From Bin5 sp965221145 (lineage in GTDB: Bacteria; Chloroflexota; Anaerolineae; Caldilineales; Caldilineaceae): DNA of 64,000 nucleotides. Every line of letters starts with the position of its first letter. Position 1 is the first letter of the stretch. Positions 46,866 through 56,210 of the stretch are shown here, one piece after another. A program made the translations under genes and the position numbers. Location: the NCBI GenBank assembly GCA_965221145.1, contig OZ244877.1:4216001-4280000 (forward strand). Reading direction: 5' to 3'. Below the pieces are notes generated by a model. The model did no database searches. It saw nothing but the letters and a program-made list of their open reading frames with translations, and was not told the DNA's origin.

Positions 46866-49149
46866 CGCTTTCACCAGAAATGCAGGGCTGATTTGCGGCG
46901 GTTTGCTCCTTTTTCTGATAGCGGCCACCAGCCCCGCTTTGGCCCAGGAAGAAGAACCCCTGCGCGGCGCCCAGTCGGTAGTGAGCGTGGTCCCTGCAGG
47001 CTACAGCCTGGTGGCGGAAAGCACTGATCTGCAACTGTATATGGAGTTGGAAACGGCGCGCATTGCGGTGCGGGACCGGCGCTCGTCGCGAGTTTGGTTG
47101 AGCACGCCCTCTGCGTCTCAGTCCGAAGCGCTCCCCCCCAGTATACGGGAGAATTTCGGTACGGTGTTCTACGCCTATTTCACACGCGGACAGGGCACCC
47201 AGGCGCGCCGGGAGAACAGCGTGAGCAATGTATCGGATATCAGGATTGAGCAGATCGCCAATGGCGTTGTTGTTTGGTACGAAATGGCAAAGCTGGACGT
47301 CTCTTTGGCGCTGCGCTACGAACTGGGGCCCGACTATCTGAATATAGCGCTGGATGAGGGCTACCTGGTGGAGTCGGAAAAGAGCCGGTTTGTAGCCATC
47401 GAATTGCTGCCCTATTTGGGGGCAACGCCATACTTGGCGGAGACAGCAGCCTATTTTGTCCTACCCGACGGCCCTGGTGCGCTCACCTATGTTGGAGGGC
47501 CCCAGCCTGGCACTCGCAGCAAGTTCAGCGCCGCGGCGTATGGTTCCCATACCTACTTCTTTGGCCAGCCGCCGGAACAGCACACGCCGCTGGCAGCATT
47601 CGGCATCGTGCATCCCCCGCCCAATTCCTCTGTTTCGGCGGGGGATGCAGGAGGCGGTGCAGTGCTGGGCGTGGCGACTGTGGGGGCAGGGGATACGTCC
47701 ATCGAAGCGAACGTCAGCCACAATCCGCTGGCGTTTAGCCGCGCCAATATACGTTTCATCTATCGCCGACTGGCCCAATTTCCGATGCGACAGGGTGTCT
47801 TCAAACAGTATTACCAGTCGGATAGCGTGCAGGGCGATCGGGCAATCCGGTACTTCTTCCTGGCGGGTGAGGAGGCGAGTTGGGTGGGGATGGCCCAAAG
47901 GTTGCGTCAACACCTGATGGAGGATCGCGGTCTGCAACGTCTTAGCCCCCCTTCAGGGGGAGAAACGGAGGGAGAGGCCAGAGCGGCGTTGCGCCTGCGC
48001 CTGGTAATGGGGGCCGAAAAGCCGGGTCTGCTCTGGCGGCGTTTCGTCACGGCGACGAGCTTTGCCGAGGCAGCCGAAATCGCTCGTGCCTTCCACGCCG
48101 CTGGGATGACGGCTCTGGACATCGTCCTCATGGGGTGGGAACACGATGGCTATGAAGGCAACCTGCCCAAACGCTTGCCGCCCGATCGGCGCCTGGGCGG
48201 CACGCAGGGATTGAAAAACCTGGTTACAGCAGTTCATGGCCTGCGCCGGACTGAGGACGACGCTCTGGGAGGAAGGCTTTTCCTCGAAAGCGACTATACG
48301 CTGGCCCTTTTGAAAAATGGTGGCTTCCTTCCCGTTACCGACGTTGTGCTGCAATCCAATCTGCTGCCTGTAAGCGACTTGATAAGCTATGGTCTTGGCC
48401 AGGAAGTGCCTCGAGAACTGAGGCGGAACCGATTTTTCCTGAACGCCGTCTACGCCACAGAGCGTTATCTCCTGCCCGAGGCGCCGCGCCTGGCTGAGCT
48501 TGGCGTAGATGGACTGGAGTTGCGATGGGCAGGCGAACTGCTGCTGCCGGATGCCAACCCGATACATCCCCTGCAGCGTACCGAGGCGGCCGCAGCGTGG
48601 CGACGCAAGCTGTCAATCGTCTCTGATGCGATGGGGTCAGTTGCCGCGCAAGGCGGCAACGCGTATGTATTGGGCATTGCCGACACAGTCACCCAATTCC
48701 CTCTCTATCGCAGCAACTATGTCTTCGCAGATGAAACGGTGCCGTTCTATCCCGTAGCGACGCATGGCCTGGTGCGCCTCTATGGAGAGCCGACGAATCT
48801 CGACGACGATCCGCAGAGGGATTTCCTACGACGTTTGGAATACGGCATGCTGCCGGTTTATGAACTGACGTATCGGGAGCCGCTTGTGCTGGTCAGGACG
48901 ACCTACCCAGAGCTATACAGTTCACAATACTTAAACTGGATGGATCGGGCCGCACGCGAGTACAACGTTGCCGTGGAAACATTGGGCCATACTGTAAGCC
49001 AATTCATCGTCGCGCACCGGCAACTCGCCCCACAGGTTTTTGAGACCACTTATGAGGACGGGACGCGAGTCATCGTCAACTACGGTCACGAGAGGTACTC
49101 GGGCGACGGAGTGCGAGTTGAAGCGCTGGGTTTTGACATAATTTTGTAA
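46837..49149 (+). CDS. Secreted DUF5696-like protein
   Basis: 770 residues from MRAFSFCTC, signal peptide ending SPALAQ. GGGAGAG lies 7 bases before the ATG, and the gene overlaps the NHL gene by 29 bp. It contains a beta-sandwich-like half (VSVVPAGYSLVAESTDLQLYMELETARIAVRDRRSSRVW) and a central barrel-like part (GMTALDIVLMGWEHDGYEGNLPKRLPPDRRLGG, LAELGVDGLELRWAGELLLPDANP). The C-terminal segment VAVETLGHTVSQFIVAHRQL then VFETTYEDGTRVIVNYGHERY is what I recall for DUF5696, linked with glycoside-hydrolase-like function. No catalytic acid pair is certain. The last six codons, FDIIL-stop, are encoded by the left arm of the palindromic element at 49131. Confidence 0.75.
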   Translation: MRAFSFCTCSAFTRNAGLICGGLLLFLIAATSPALAQEEEPLRGAQSVVSVVPAGYSLVAESTDLQLYMELETARIAVRDRRSSRVWLSTPSASQSEALPPSIRENFGTVFYAYFTRGQGTQARRENSVSNVSDIRIEQIANGVVVWYEMAKLDVSLALRYELGPDYLNIALDEGYLVESEKSRFVAIELLPYLGATPYLAETAAYFVLPDGPGALTYVGGPQPGTRSKFSAAAYGSHTYFFGQPPEQHTPLAAFGIVHPPPNSSVSAGDAGGGAVLGVATVGAGDTSIEANVSHNPLAFSRANIRFIYRRLAQFPMRQGVFKQYYQSDSVQGDRAIRYFFLAGEEASWVGMAQRLRQHLMEDRGLQRLSPPSGGETEGEARAALRLRLVMGAEKPGLLWRRFVTATSFAEAAEIARAFHAAGMTALDIVLMGWEHDGYEGNLPKRLPPDRRLGGTQGLKNLVTAVHGLRRTEDDALGGRLFLESDYTLALLKNGGFLPVTDVVLQSNLLPVSDLISYGLGQEVPRELRRNRFFLNAVYATERYLLPEAPRLAELGVDGLELRWAGELLLPDANPIHPLQRTEAAAAWRRKLSIVSDAMGSVAAQGGNAYVLGIADTVTQFPLYRSNYVFADETVPFYPVATHGLVRLYGEPTNLDDDPQRDFLRRLEYGMLPVYELTYREPLVLVRTTYPELYSSQYLNWMDRAAREYNVAVETLGHTVSQFIVAHRQLAPQVFETTYEDGTRVIVNYGHERYSGDGVRVEALGFDIIL

Positions 49150-49193
49150 TGGCGGTGGCAATGGGGACTTGTCCGCCAAAATATATGTCAAAA
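49131..49193 (+). repeat. ~62-bp palindromic element, best copy
   Basis: TTTTGACATAATTTTG, TAATGGCGG, TGGCAATGGGGACTTGT, CCGCC, AAAATATATGTCAAAA. The arms TTTGACATA-ATTTTG and CAAAATATATGTCAAA are complementary, as are GGCGG and CCGCC, so the element folds into a long hairpin with a 17-nt loop. It begins inside the DUF5696-like gene and supplies its stop codon (TAA, 49147-49149). Confidence 0.85.
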
Positions 49194-49249
49194 TTTGACA
49201 TAATTTTGTAATGGCGGTGGCAATGGGGACTTGTCTGCCAAAATATACA
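49194..49249 (+). repeat. Tandem second copy of the ~62-bp palindrome, right arm truncated
   Basis: Starts TTTGACATAATTTTGTAAT immediately after the first copy and matches it to the loop, with TCTGCC in place of TCCGCC. The right arm stops at CAAAATATA. Confidence 0.85.
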
Positions 49250-49275
49250 ATCAGGAGCAAGGAGTAGAGGGTAGA

Positions 49276-50148
49276 ATGAATCTGAGCTTGAGGAAGCAAG
49301 AAATCATTTGGGGATATGTGTTTGTCACTCCTTGGGTTATTGGGGCCGCGGTGTTGTTGATGTGGCCCCTGCTACGCTCGCTGCTGCTGAGCTTTGAAAA
49401 TGTGACGGACCTGATCAATCTGCAAACTGAGTGGGTGGGGTTGGCAAACTACACTGAGGCCTTCAGAGAAGATGTCAGATTCCTGCCAAGACTGCTCCGC
49501 AGCGTGCAGGACCTGGCGGTAAACCTGCCGCTCATCCTGGTATTCTCATTGACGATGGCGCTCTTGGTGACGGGCGTCAACCGGGGACAGACATTTTTGC
49601 GCGCCGTTTTCTTCCTGCCTGTCGTGATCGGCAGTTCAGGCGTGATCACCGAACTGCTCGAGGCGGGAGCCGGTGACATGATCATAGATAGCACGATGGA
49701 ACGTCTGATGGCAGGCCTTGGCGCCTCTACCGGGGAGGATCAAGGGATTGTAGCGCCTGTTCAGGTGGTTGTAGAACGGCTGACACTGATCATCTGGCAT
49801 ACGGGTGTCCAGATCCTGCTTTTCATCGCCGGCCTCAACAGCATTCCCCCGTCTTTGTATGAGGCGGCTAAGGTGGACGGTTCCACTGGGTGGGAGGCGT
49901 TCTGGAAGATCACGCTGCCGATGCTATCGCCGGTCATGCTCGTGGCCGCCATCTACACGGTTATCGATTCATTCACCGATCCGCTGAATTCGGTGGTCAA
50001 CTACATCATGGAAATCAGTATCCGCGAGCAATTGCGTCTGGGCTACGGCGCCGCGCTGAGCTGGATGTATTTTGTGGTCGTATTTTTGCTGATTCTGTTG
50101 CTTGTGCGGATTTCGTCCCGGCTGGTCTTCTACATGGGGGAGAGGTAA
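49276..50148 (+). CDS. Sugar ABC transporter permease (MalF-type)
   Basis: 290 residues from MNLSLRKQEIIWGYVFVTPWVIG, with GAGGG upstream. Six membrane segments are visible. The EAA loop reads LNSIPPSLYEAAKVDGSTGWEAFWKITLPMLSPV, the docking site for the shared ATPase. It pairs with the next permease, overlapping by one base (TAATG). Family 1 binding proteins at 39.9 and 41.7 kb are the likely ligand receptors. No ATPase gene is in the window, so a promiscuous MsmK/MalK-like subunit is probably encoded elsewhere. The C-terminus (SSRLVFYMGER) is normal. Confidence 0.92.
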   Translation: MNLSLRKQEIIWGYVFVTPWVIGAAVLLMWPLLRSLLLSFENVTDLINLQTEWVGLANYTEAFREDVRFLPRLLRSVQDLAVNLPLILVFSLTMALLVTGVNRGQTFLRAVFFLPVVIGSSGVITELLEAGAGDMIIDSTMERLMAGLGASTGEDQGIVAPVQVVVERLTLIIWHTGVQILLFIAGLNSIPPSLYEAAKVDGSTGWEAFWKITLPMLSPVMLVAAIYTVIDSFTDPLNSVVNYIMEISIREQLRLGYGAALSWMYFVVVFLLILLLVRISSRLVFYMGER

Positions 50149-51113
50149 TGAGCACGACAGGCAATCGGACAAGCGGCGGAGGGCGGTGGGGAGGCGCGGC
50201 GAGGAGGCAAAGGCGAGTCGCCGGCCGTCGTAATTGGCGTTTCCTGGCTCGAACTGCGGGCATCATCCTGCGCTGGGTCGTGCTGATTGAGTTTATCTAC
50301 GTTTTTCTTTTTCCCTTAATTTTTATGGTGGCTACTTCGATCAAGACCGTAGGCGAACTCAACAACCCGACGGTTCACTGGATCTCGCGCAGCCCCTCGC
50401 TGCAGGCGTATGAGATTGCGTATACGGTCCTCAAGTATGTGGAAGCCATGGGCATCAGCGCGGCCACCAGCGTTTTGGCCGCGGCCGGCCAGACGCTGGC
50501 CGGCGCCATGATCGCGTATGGATTTGCCCGCATGCGCTTCCCTGGCCGTGACTTTCTATTTGGCGTGCTACTGTTCTCTATCGTCATACCGCTGCAGACG
50601 GTCATGATTCCACAGTTCATACTGTTTACCAAGCTGAAGTGGATGAATACCTACCTGCCACTGATCCTGCCCGCATGGCTGGGCTTCGGGGTGCGGGGAG
50701 GCATCCTGTTGATCGTCTTCCGGCAGTTCTTCCGCGGGTTGCCGCACGAACTGGAGGACGCGGCCTACGTAGACGGCGCGGGGCCGTTTCGAACCTTCGG
50801 GCAGATCATGTTGCCGCTGGCCAAACCTGGTATCCTGGTCGTCTTTCTCTTCTCCTTAGTTTGGACCTGGAACGACCTCTTTATACCCTCTATGGTGCTT
50901 CGGAAACCCGAGTTGTTGACCCTTCCGCAGCGGATGCTTGCCTTCGTGGAGTGGTTTCTCGCCACGGAGCAAGGGCTTTTTGGCGTGTATGAGCTTCAGG
51001 AAAATATTTTGATGGCCGGGGTGACCCTGACCGTGATTCCTATGTTGGTGGTCTATATCTTTGCACAGCGCTATTTCACGCAGAGCGTTGACCGCACCGG
51101 CTTAGTGGAGTAG
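50148..51113 (+). CDS. Sugar ABC transporter permease (MalG-type)
   Basis: 321 residues; the start ATG overlaps the preceding stop (TAATG), and GAGAGG precedes it. The N-terminus is basic (RTSGGGRWGGAARRQRRVAGRRNWRF), then come six membrane segments. The EAA loop is LPHELEDAAYVDGAGPFRTFGQIMLPLAKPGILVV. The extra segment ELQENILMAGVTLTVIPMLVVYIFAQRYFTQ is the normal MalG C-terminus. It forms a heteromeric channel with the upstream permease. The frame extends to 49890 in the upstream gene but has no ribosome-binding site there. Confidence 0.92.
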   Translation: MSTTGNRTSGGGRWGGAARRQRRVAGRRNWRFLARTAGIILRWVVLIEFIYVFLFPLIFMVATSIKTVGELNNPTVHWISRSPSLQAYEIAYTVLKYVEAMGISAATSVLAAAGQTLAGAMIAYGFARMRFPGRDFLFGVLLFSIVIPLQTVMIPQFILFTKLKWMNTYLPLILPAWLGFGVRGGILLIVFRQFFRGLPHELEDAAYVDGAGPFRTFGQIMLPLAKPGILVVFLFSLVWTWNDLFIPSMVLRKPELLTLPQRMLAFVEWFLATEQGLFGVYELQENILMAGVTLTVIPMLVVYIFAQRYFTQSVDRTGLVE

Positions 51114-51149
51114 GCTGAACAGTTTTGATCGGTTCAAATGGGCGATTTT

Positions 51150-51212
51150 TTTTGACATAATTTTGTAATGGCGGTGGCAATGGAGACCTGTCCGCCAAAA
51201 TATATGTCAAAA
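51150..51212 (+). repeat. ~62-bp palindromic element
   Basis: Almost identical to the 49131 copy (GGAGACCTG in place of GGGGACTTG). It lies between the permease and arylsulfotransferase genes and ends 46 bp before the latter's start. Confidence 0.85.
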
Positions 51213-51258
51213 TGAGTGGTTCGCACATACTCACGACACCTGTAGTAGGAGGAATTCA

Positions 51259-52524
51259 ATGAGAACGGTATTTCCACTGGGTGTGACGGTGTACAGTCCC
51301 GAAAAGTGCTACAACGGCTACACATTGATCAACAACTATGTTGGCAAGGAACAGACGGACGCACGAATCTTCCAGTACCAAAAGGGACAAGCAAAGACGG
51401 ACACCCATGATGAAGAGAATGCTGGCGCCGCATCGATCGAGATCATCGATATGAACGGCAACCAAGTGCATACGTGGAAGCAAAGCTCTTATTCCACCAG
51501 ACTTTTCAGACTACTCAACGATGGCAATCTCCTCTTATGCGAGAAGCAAGAGACGAACTCTCTCGGTTACTTTCCGGAAGGAGCCACACGCGAGTATGAC
51601 TGGGAAGGCAATCTTGTATGGGAATGTTTTCCACCCGTGGAACAACACGGAGTCGGCGGAACACCACATCGTTTAGCGAACGGCAACACCCTGTTCTTCT
51701 ACAAGATGGCGCTGCCTGATGCCGCACGCATGAAAATATCCGATCCTGAGCGGCGCAAACTTGACGGCATGCTCTCCGACTGTATCGCAGAGGTTACACC
51801 TGAGGGTAAATGCGTCTGGAATTGGCAAAGCCACGATCATCTGGACATGGACGGCTGGTGCCGTAACGATCCGAGTCCGAACTGGACCCATTTCAACACC
51901 ATCCAGTCTTTGCCGGAAAACAAGTGGCACGACATGGGGGACAGGCGCTTCAAACCGGGAAACATCCTCGTCAGCGGCCGGTCTCTGGGTTTCATATTCA
52001 TCATCGAGAAAGCGACCGGAGAAATCATATGGCGTTATTACGGCGACTATTTCGGGGGGCTCGCAGGTCAGCATTCGCCACATATGATCGCGAAAGGCTT
52101 TCCCGGCGAGGGAAACATCCTCGTCTTCGACAATGGTCAATCGCCGTTGCGTTATGACCGACACGGCGGCATGACATTGGTATTCGAGATCAATCCGCAG
52201 ACGCAGAAGATTGTGTGGATGTATCGGAATGACTTCTCCTTCTTCAGCGCCTACGGTGGACACTGCGAACGCTTGCCAAACGGCAACACACTGATGACCG
52301 AACCCTACGGTCACCGCATCTTCGAAGTGACGATGGCCGGTGAGATTGTGTGGGAATATGTCGCTGACCCGCGCGTTATCGAGTTGGTCATGGACGCGCA
52401 GCGTGTACCCTACGATCACTGTCCGCAACTGGCAGAACTGGCCAAAGCGGAGGAGAAGGCCGTCCATCCTCCCGAGCATGTGTCACTTTTCCCCAAACAT
52501 GAATGCAAAAGGACGGAAAGCTGA
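51259..52524 (+). CDS. Arylsulfotransferase (ASST-type, PAPS-independent)
   Basis: 421 residues. TDARIFQY, then a repeated propeller pattern with DMNGNQVHTWKQ, GNTLFFYKM, EVTPEGKCVWNWQSHDHLD, IEKATGEIIWRYYGDYF and LPNGNTLMTEPYGHRIFEV. The 'H...LPNGNTL' pattern and bladed repeats are the ASST signature. ASST enzymes move sulfate between phenolic donors and acceptors at a histidine, without PAPS. No signal peptide is seen, unlike many ASSTs, so cytoplasmic activity is possible. AGGAGG is the ribosome-binding site. It is followed by a sulfatase after 43 bp, so both act on sulfated compounds. Confidence 0.85.
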   Translation: MRTVFPLGVTVYSPEKCYNGYTLINNYVGKEQTDARIFQYQKGQAKTDTHDEENAGAASIEIIDMNGNQVHTWKQSSYSTRLFRLLNDGNLLLCEKQETNSLGYFPEGATREYDWEGNLVWECFPPVEQHGVGGTPHRLANGNTLFFYKMALPDAARMKISDPERRKLDGMLSDCIAEVTPEGKCVWNWQSHDHLDMDGWCRNDPSPNWTHFNTIQSLPENKWHDMGDRRFKPGNILVSGRSLGFIFIIEKATGEIIWRYYGDYFGGLAGQHSPHMIAKGFPGEGNILVFDNGQSPLRYDRHGGMTLVFEINPQTQKIVWMYRNDFSFFSAYGGHCERLPNGNTLMTEPYGHRIFEVTMAGEIVWEYVADPRVIELVMDAQRVPYDHCPQLAELAKAEEKAVHPPEHVSLFPKHECKRTES

Positions 52525-52567
52525 CCCAGCGATGTGAAAGAGGCCGCGACGTTTCCGGAGGATACCT

Positions 52568-54055
52568 ATGGAAAACAGAAACGCATTCAAGGAGACGCAA
52601 GGTCATCGCCCCAACATTATGATGATTCACTGTCACGATTTGGGACGACATCTGGGCTGCTATGGCTGGGATGTGCATACGCCGAATATTGACAGGCTCG
52701 CTGCCGAAGGCGCGGTCTTCACCAACCATTACAGTACCGCCGCCACTTGCTCTCCCTCGCGAGGCAGCAGGATGACTGGCATGTATCCGTTGCGCAATGG
52801 AATGTGGGGCCACGCCCAATTTGGGTGGTCGATTGACGCGGGAATCAAGACGATTCCTGATTATTTGACTGAAGCCGGCTATGAAACCTGTGCATTCGGG
52901 CTACAGCTACATGCTAACGAAGGAAACCGTGGTTACACTCATTCCATCGATTCCGCCACAAACAGCGCCTTGGATGTCGTGCCCAAGGTACTGCAATTTA
53001 TCGACGAGTACAGTCTAAGCCGTGGCCCATTTTACGCCGATATCGGTTTCGACGAGGTGCATCGGGTTATCCCGTTGGGTGGGTTTATCGCCGGTGCGGA
53101 AACGCCTCGGACCAATCTGCCGCGGTACGCAAGCAGGTTGGAGAAGGCGGATCAGTACCGTGGACAGGTGGTGCGCTTCGTCGAACACCCGATCGACTCC
53201 TATGCGAAGGAATACCATCCGGATGAGATTCGAGCGCTACCGTACTTGCCCGACCTGCCCGGAATTCGTCAGGACCTGGCCGACCTGTACACGGTCGTGA
53301 CCAGCGTACTGGATGTGGCCGTCGGGCAAATCCTTGACAAGTTACGCGAACGCGACCTGGAGGAAGACACGCTCATCATATTCACCACTGACCACGGTAT
53401 AGATATTCCGCGGAGTAAAGGAAGCCTATATGATTCGGGGATGGGAACGGCCTTTGTGATTCGCTACCCCCGCTATGTTCAGGCCGGCGTCCGGTATGAC
53501 GAGCTAATCAGCAATGTGGACATGCTGCCTACGCTGCTGGATCTGGTGGATTGCGACATTCCGCAGGATTTAGACGGCCGCTCGTTTCTGCCGTTAATGC
53601 TGGGGGGCGAATACACGCCCAGGCAGCACGTCTGGGCGGAAAGCAGTTGGCACGGGCTGTATTTCGCGCTGCGGGCCATCCGCACACGGCGCTTCAAGTA
53701 CATCCGCAACTTTTTCGTCCCGCACGCCTTTGCGATCAATAGCACGGAGAGCCTCGCCGGGCGAGCAGTGCTGGCGCAAGCATACGAGAGCAAAGCGCCG
53801 CTGGAGGAGTTGTACGATCTTGACCAAGATCCGCATGAGCAGAGCAACTTGGCGCCGCCCAGGACGATGCACGATCTGATGGACGAGGGGGTTCCCGTGA
53901 GGAACAGCCCGCTTGCTCATGGCGATCCGGCATACAAGGATGTTGTCCTTTCCTTCAGCGAAGAGATGAGGCACTATATGGCCATGACGAAGGATCCGCT
54001 TCTCACTGGCCCTGTACCGCATATCGCTCAGCATCTGATCTGGGAGCGATTCTGA
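52568..54055 (+). CDS. Sulfatase (S1 family), formylglycine type
   Basis: 495 residues, start with GGAGG upstream. TAATCSPSRGSRMTGMYP (57-74) carries the C-x-P-x-R motif in which C61 becomes formylglycine. Metal-binding residues are HCHDLGRHLG (first Asp at 24) and TTDHGIDIPRSKGS. The usual DD pair at the first metal site is HD here, as in some 'HDLG' sulfatases, so substrate choice is unclear. It lacks a signal peptide and is probably cytoplasmic. It lies between an arylsulfotransferase and a PhyH dioxygenase. An anaerobic or aerobic formylglycine-generating enzyme must exist elsewhere; none is in the window. Confidence 0.92.
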   Translation: MENRNAFKETQGHRPNIMMIHCHDLGRHLGCYGWDVHTPNIDRLAAEGAVFTNHYSTAATCSPSRGSRMTGMYPLRNGMWGHAQFGWSIDAGIKTIPDYLTEAGYETCAFGLQLHANEGNRGYTHSIDSATNSALDVVPKVLQFIDEYSLSRGPFYADIGFDEVHRVIPLGGFIAGAETPRTNLPRYASRLEKADQYRGQVVRFVEHPIDSYAKEYHPDEIRALPYLPDLPGIRQDLADLYTVVTSVLDVAVGQILDKLRERDLEEDTLIIFTTDHGIDIPRSKGSLYDSGMGTAFVIRYPRYVQAGVRYDELISNVDMLPTLLDLVDCDIPQDLDGRSFLPLMLGGEYTPRQHVWAESSWHGLYFALRAIRTRRFKYIRNFFVPHAFAINSTESLAGRAVLAQAYESKAPLEELYDLDQDPHEQSNLAPPRTMHDLMDEGVPVRNSPLAHGDPAYKDVVLSFSEEMRHYMAMTKDPLLTGPVPHIAQHLIWERF

Positions 54056-54120
54056 ACGCAAATGACGTCACCCACGGAATGACAAGCTGGTTTGCGTAAA
54101 CCAAGAAAGGACAGACAGCA

Positions 54121-54918
54121 ATGCTAACGTCAGAGCAATTGGAACATTTCAGGGCTTTCGGCTTTATCGTCATGCGCCAGTGTTTCTCGTCAGACGAGAC
54201 GGACCGATTCAGTCGTATGTTTGATGAGATGTTGGCCGAGGATCGCCAGGGAGAGCCGTTTGCGGGGAAGGAGCGGCAAATGATATTTGGATTCATCGAG
54301 AAGCAAGCGGCGCTAAGGAAGCTCGCCGAAGATGACCGCATTTACGAGGCCATCGAACAGTATCTCGGTCCCGGCTTTACCTGGATCGGCTCTGCCGGCA
54401 ACCTCTATGTCGATGATACCGGCTGGCATCCCGATGGATCAGATTTGAGTTACCTGCGGATCAAAGTCGCTTGCTATCTGGATCCGGTGACCAAGGAAAC
54501 AGGTTGTTTGCGCGTGATTCCTGGCTCTCACCAACTGCCGCTTCACGATAACCTCAAGCCTTTGGCTGATCAACGCGCTGACCCCAGCCTGGCGCCATTC
54601 TCGCTTTCGCCGCGGGATGTGCCCTGCTTTCCGCTGGAATCTGAGCCGGGCGATGTGGTTTTCTTCGACCAGAATCTCTGGCACGCCTCGTTCGGCGGGC
54701 GGGCTGGCCGTCGCATGTTCACGCTCAACTTTGGGGCCAAACCTACCGAGGATGAGCACGTCGCTTTCCTGCAGCGGGTGTATCAGAGTAATCTCGGGTT
54801 TGCCAAGAACATGCAGGCCTCGCAACCGGGCCATGTGTACGAAGAGTCGTTCCTGCACAGCGACAGACCGCGCATTCAAAGCATGGTGAAGACGATTGTG
54901 GAATTAGGATTCAAGTAG
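54121..54918 (+). CDS. Phytanoyl-CoA dioxygenase (PhyH)-family protein
   Basis: 265 residues. The iron site H103-x-D105 (GWHPDGS) and H188 (NLWHASFGG) is complete, and R194/R197 (GGRAGRRMFTLNFG) would bind 2-oxoglutarate. The jelly-roll strands include YLRIKVACYLDPVTKETGCLRVIPGSH and SEPGDVVFFDQNLWHAS. PhyH proteins hydroxylate diverse substrates, and their expansion in Chloroflexota is of uncertain role. AAAGGA precedes the start. It sits between the sulfatase and a zinc alcohol dehydrogenase, so an oxidised alcohol product is plausible (inference). Confidence 0.9.
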   Translation: MLTSEQLEHFRAFGFIVMRQCFSSDETDRFSRMFDEMLAEDRQGEPFAGKERQMIFGFIEKQAALRKLAEDDRIYEAIEQYLGPGFTWIGSAGNLYVDDTGWHPDGSDLSYLRIKVACYLDPVTKETGCLRVIPGSHQLPLHDNLKPLADQRADPSLAPFSLSPRDVPCFPLESEPGDVVFFDQNLWHASFGGRAGRRMFTLNFGAKPTEDEHVAFLQRVYQSNLGFAKNMQASQPGHVYEESFLHSDRPRIQSMVKTIVELGFK

Positions 54919-55029
54919 AAACTCGACTCTTGGGGGTTGATACGGCATCTACTTGAAAGGGCCATTCTTCTTCGAATGGGTGGTGTGGGCGCCGTTCATC
55001 GGTAAGAATTCTGGTAGCATGGAGTTGAC

Positions 55030-56055
55030 ATGAAAGCACTATATGCAACAGCGCCCGGGGAATACGGTCTGGCCGACAGGCCGAAACCAACGCCGGCCGT
55101 GGGGGAAGCGCTCGTCAAGGTCGCCCGGACCGGTTTTTGCATGAATGACGTCCGCGTGCGCGAGGGCGTACTCCAGCATTCGTATCCTGTCATCCCCGGT
55201 CACCAGTTCGCGGGCGTGGTGGAAGCGTGCGGCCCGGAAGTTAACTATCGCGCGCCCGGCGACCGGGTTGCGGTGCATTCGTACGTGCTCTGTGGTCAGT
55301 GTCCGAGTTGTCGGAAAGGCGGCGTCCATGACTGCGACGATTTCCAGATATTGGGCTTCACGCTTGACGGTGGGCTGGCTGACTACTGTGCTGTGCCGGC
55401 CCGCTGCCTTTTCAAGCTCTCGGACCATGTGACGTTGGAAGAAGGCAGCCTGGTGGAGAATCTGGCGAGCGCGGTCGCGGCGGTGCGGCTTGCCAGACTG
55501 CAGTTAGCGGAGCGGGTCGTAATCATTGGCGCCACGCCCATCGGCCTGCTCGCGCTGCAGGTGGCCCGCCTGGCATCCCCCTCGACGCTGGTCATGGCTG
55601 ACGCCGGTCACCAGCGCCTGGCCCTGGCCGAACGCTTGGGCGCGTCCCACACGGTCAATCTCGAGCAGCCGGACGTGGGGGAGCATTTCGCTGATATTCT
55701 GGGTACACAGGGCGCGGACGCGGTCCTCGTCTGCGCCTATACGCGCAGTGAGGCCGAACTGGCGATGGAGATCGTCGGTTCGTTGGGACGGATAGTTATC
55801 GAAGGTCACTTCGACCCTAGGGCAGAGATTACCCTATCTCCACATCGCCTGCTCGTGGCCCGAGCGGTAAGCCTACAGGCAAACCGGGGTTGGCTGACAG
55901 CGGACTTTACGCAAGCGTGCGAGTTGGTCTCAGGCGGGATGGTGGACGTGAAGCCGCTCGTTACCCACACCTTCCCGCTGCAGGATTGGGAGCGCGCGTT
56001 CGACACCTTTACCAGCCGGGAGAGCCAAGCAATCCAGGTTGTGCTCGCGCCCTGA
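55030..56055 (+). CDS. Zinc-type alcohol dehydrogenase (MDR superfamily)
   Basis: 341 residues. Catalytic zinc ligands are C37 (GFCMND) and H58 (PGHQFAG, Gln replacing the usual Glu); the structural zinc is C88, C91, C94, C102. The Rossmann segment RVVIIGATPIGLLALQVARLA lies at ~162-182. It resembles threonine- or sorbitol-dehydrogenase-like MDR enzymes and could oxidise the alcohol formed upstream. GGAG lies before the ATG. No coupling to the flanking genes is visible. Confidence 0.93.
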   Translation: MKALYATAPGEYGLADRPKPTPAVGEALVKVARTGFCMNDVRVREGVLQHSYPVIPGHQFAGVVEACGPEVNYRAPGDRVAVHSYVLCGQCPSCRKGGVHDCDDFQILGFTLDGGLADYCAVPARCLFKLSDHVTLEEGSLVENLASAVAAVRLARLQLAERVVIIGATPIGLLALQVARLASPSTLVMADAGHQRLALAERLGASHTVNLEQPDVGEHFADILGTQGADAVLVCAYTRSEAELAMEIVGSLGRIVIEGHFDPRAEITLSPHRLLVARAVSLQANRGWLTADFTQACELVSGGMVDVKPLVTHTFPLQDWERAFDTFTSRESQAIQVVLAP

Positions 56056-56135
56056 GTTTCGATATTATCGGGGCCGTGCGTTACCATGACGATTTGGAAT
56101 CAGGCGGTTGCCGGGATTCCGCCAAGGGGAATGTG

Positions 56136-56197
56136 TTTGACAAAATTTTGCAATGTTGATGGCAATGGAGGCTTGTCCGCCAAAATATTTGTCAAAA
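56136..56197 (+). repeat. ~62-bp palindromic element
   Basis: TTTGACAAAATTTTG, then TTGATGGCAATGGAGGCTTGT, then CCGCCAAAATATTTGTCAAAA. The element ends in AAAAGGAGGGG, so its right arm runs into the ribosome-binding site of the kinase gene. Confidence 0.8.
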
Positions 56198-56210
56198 GGA
56201 GGGGTTGCCG

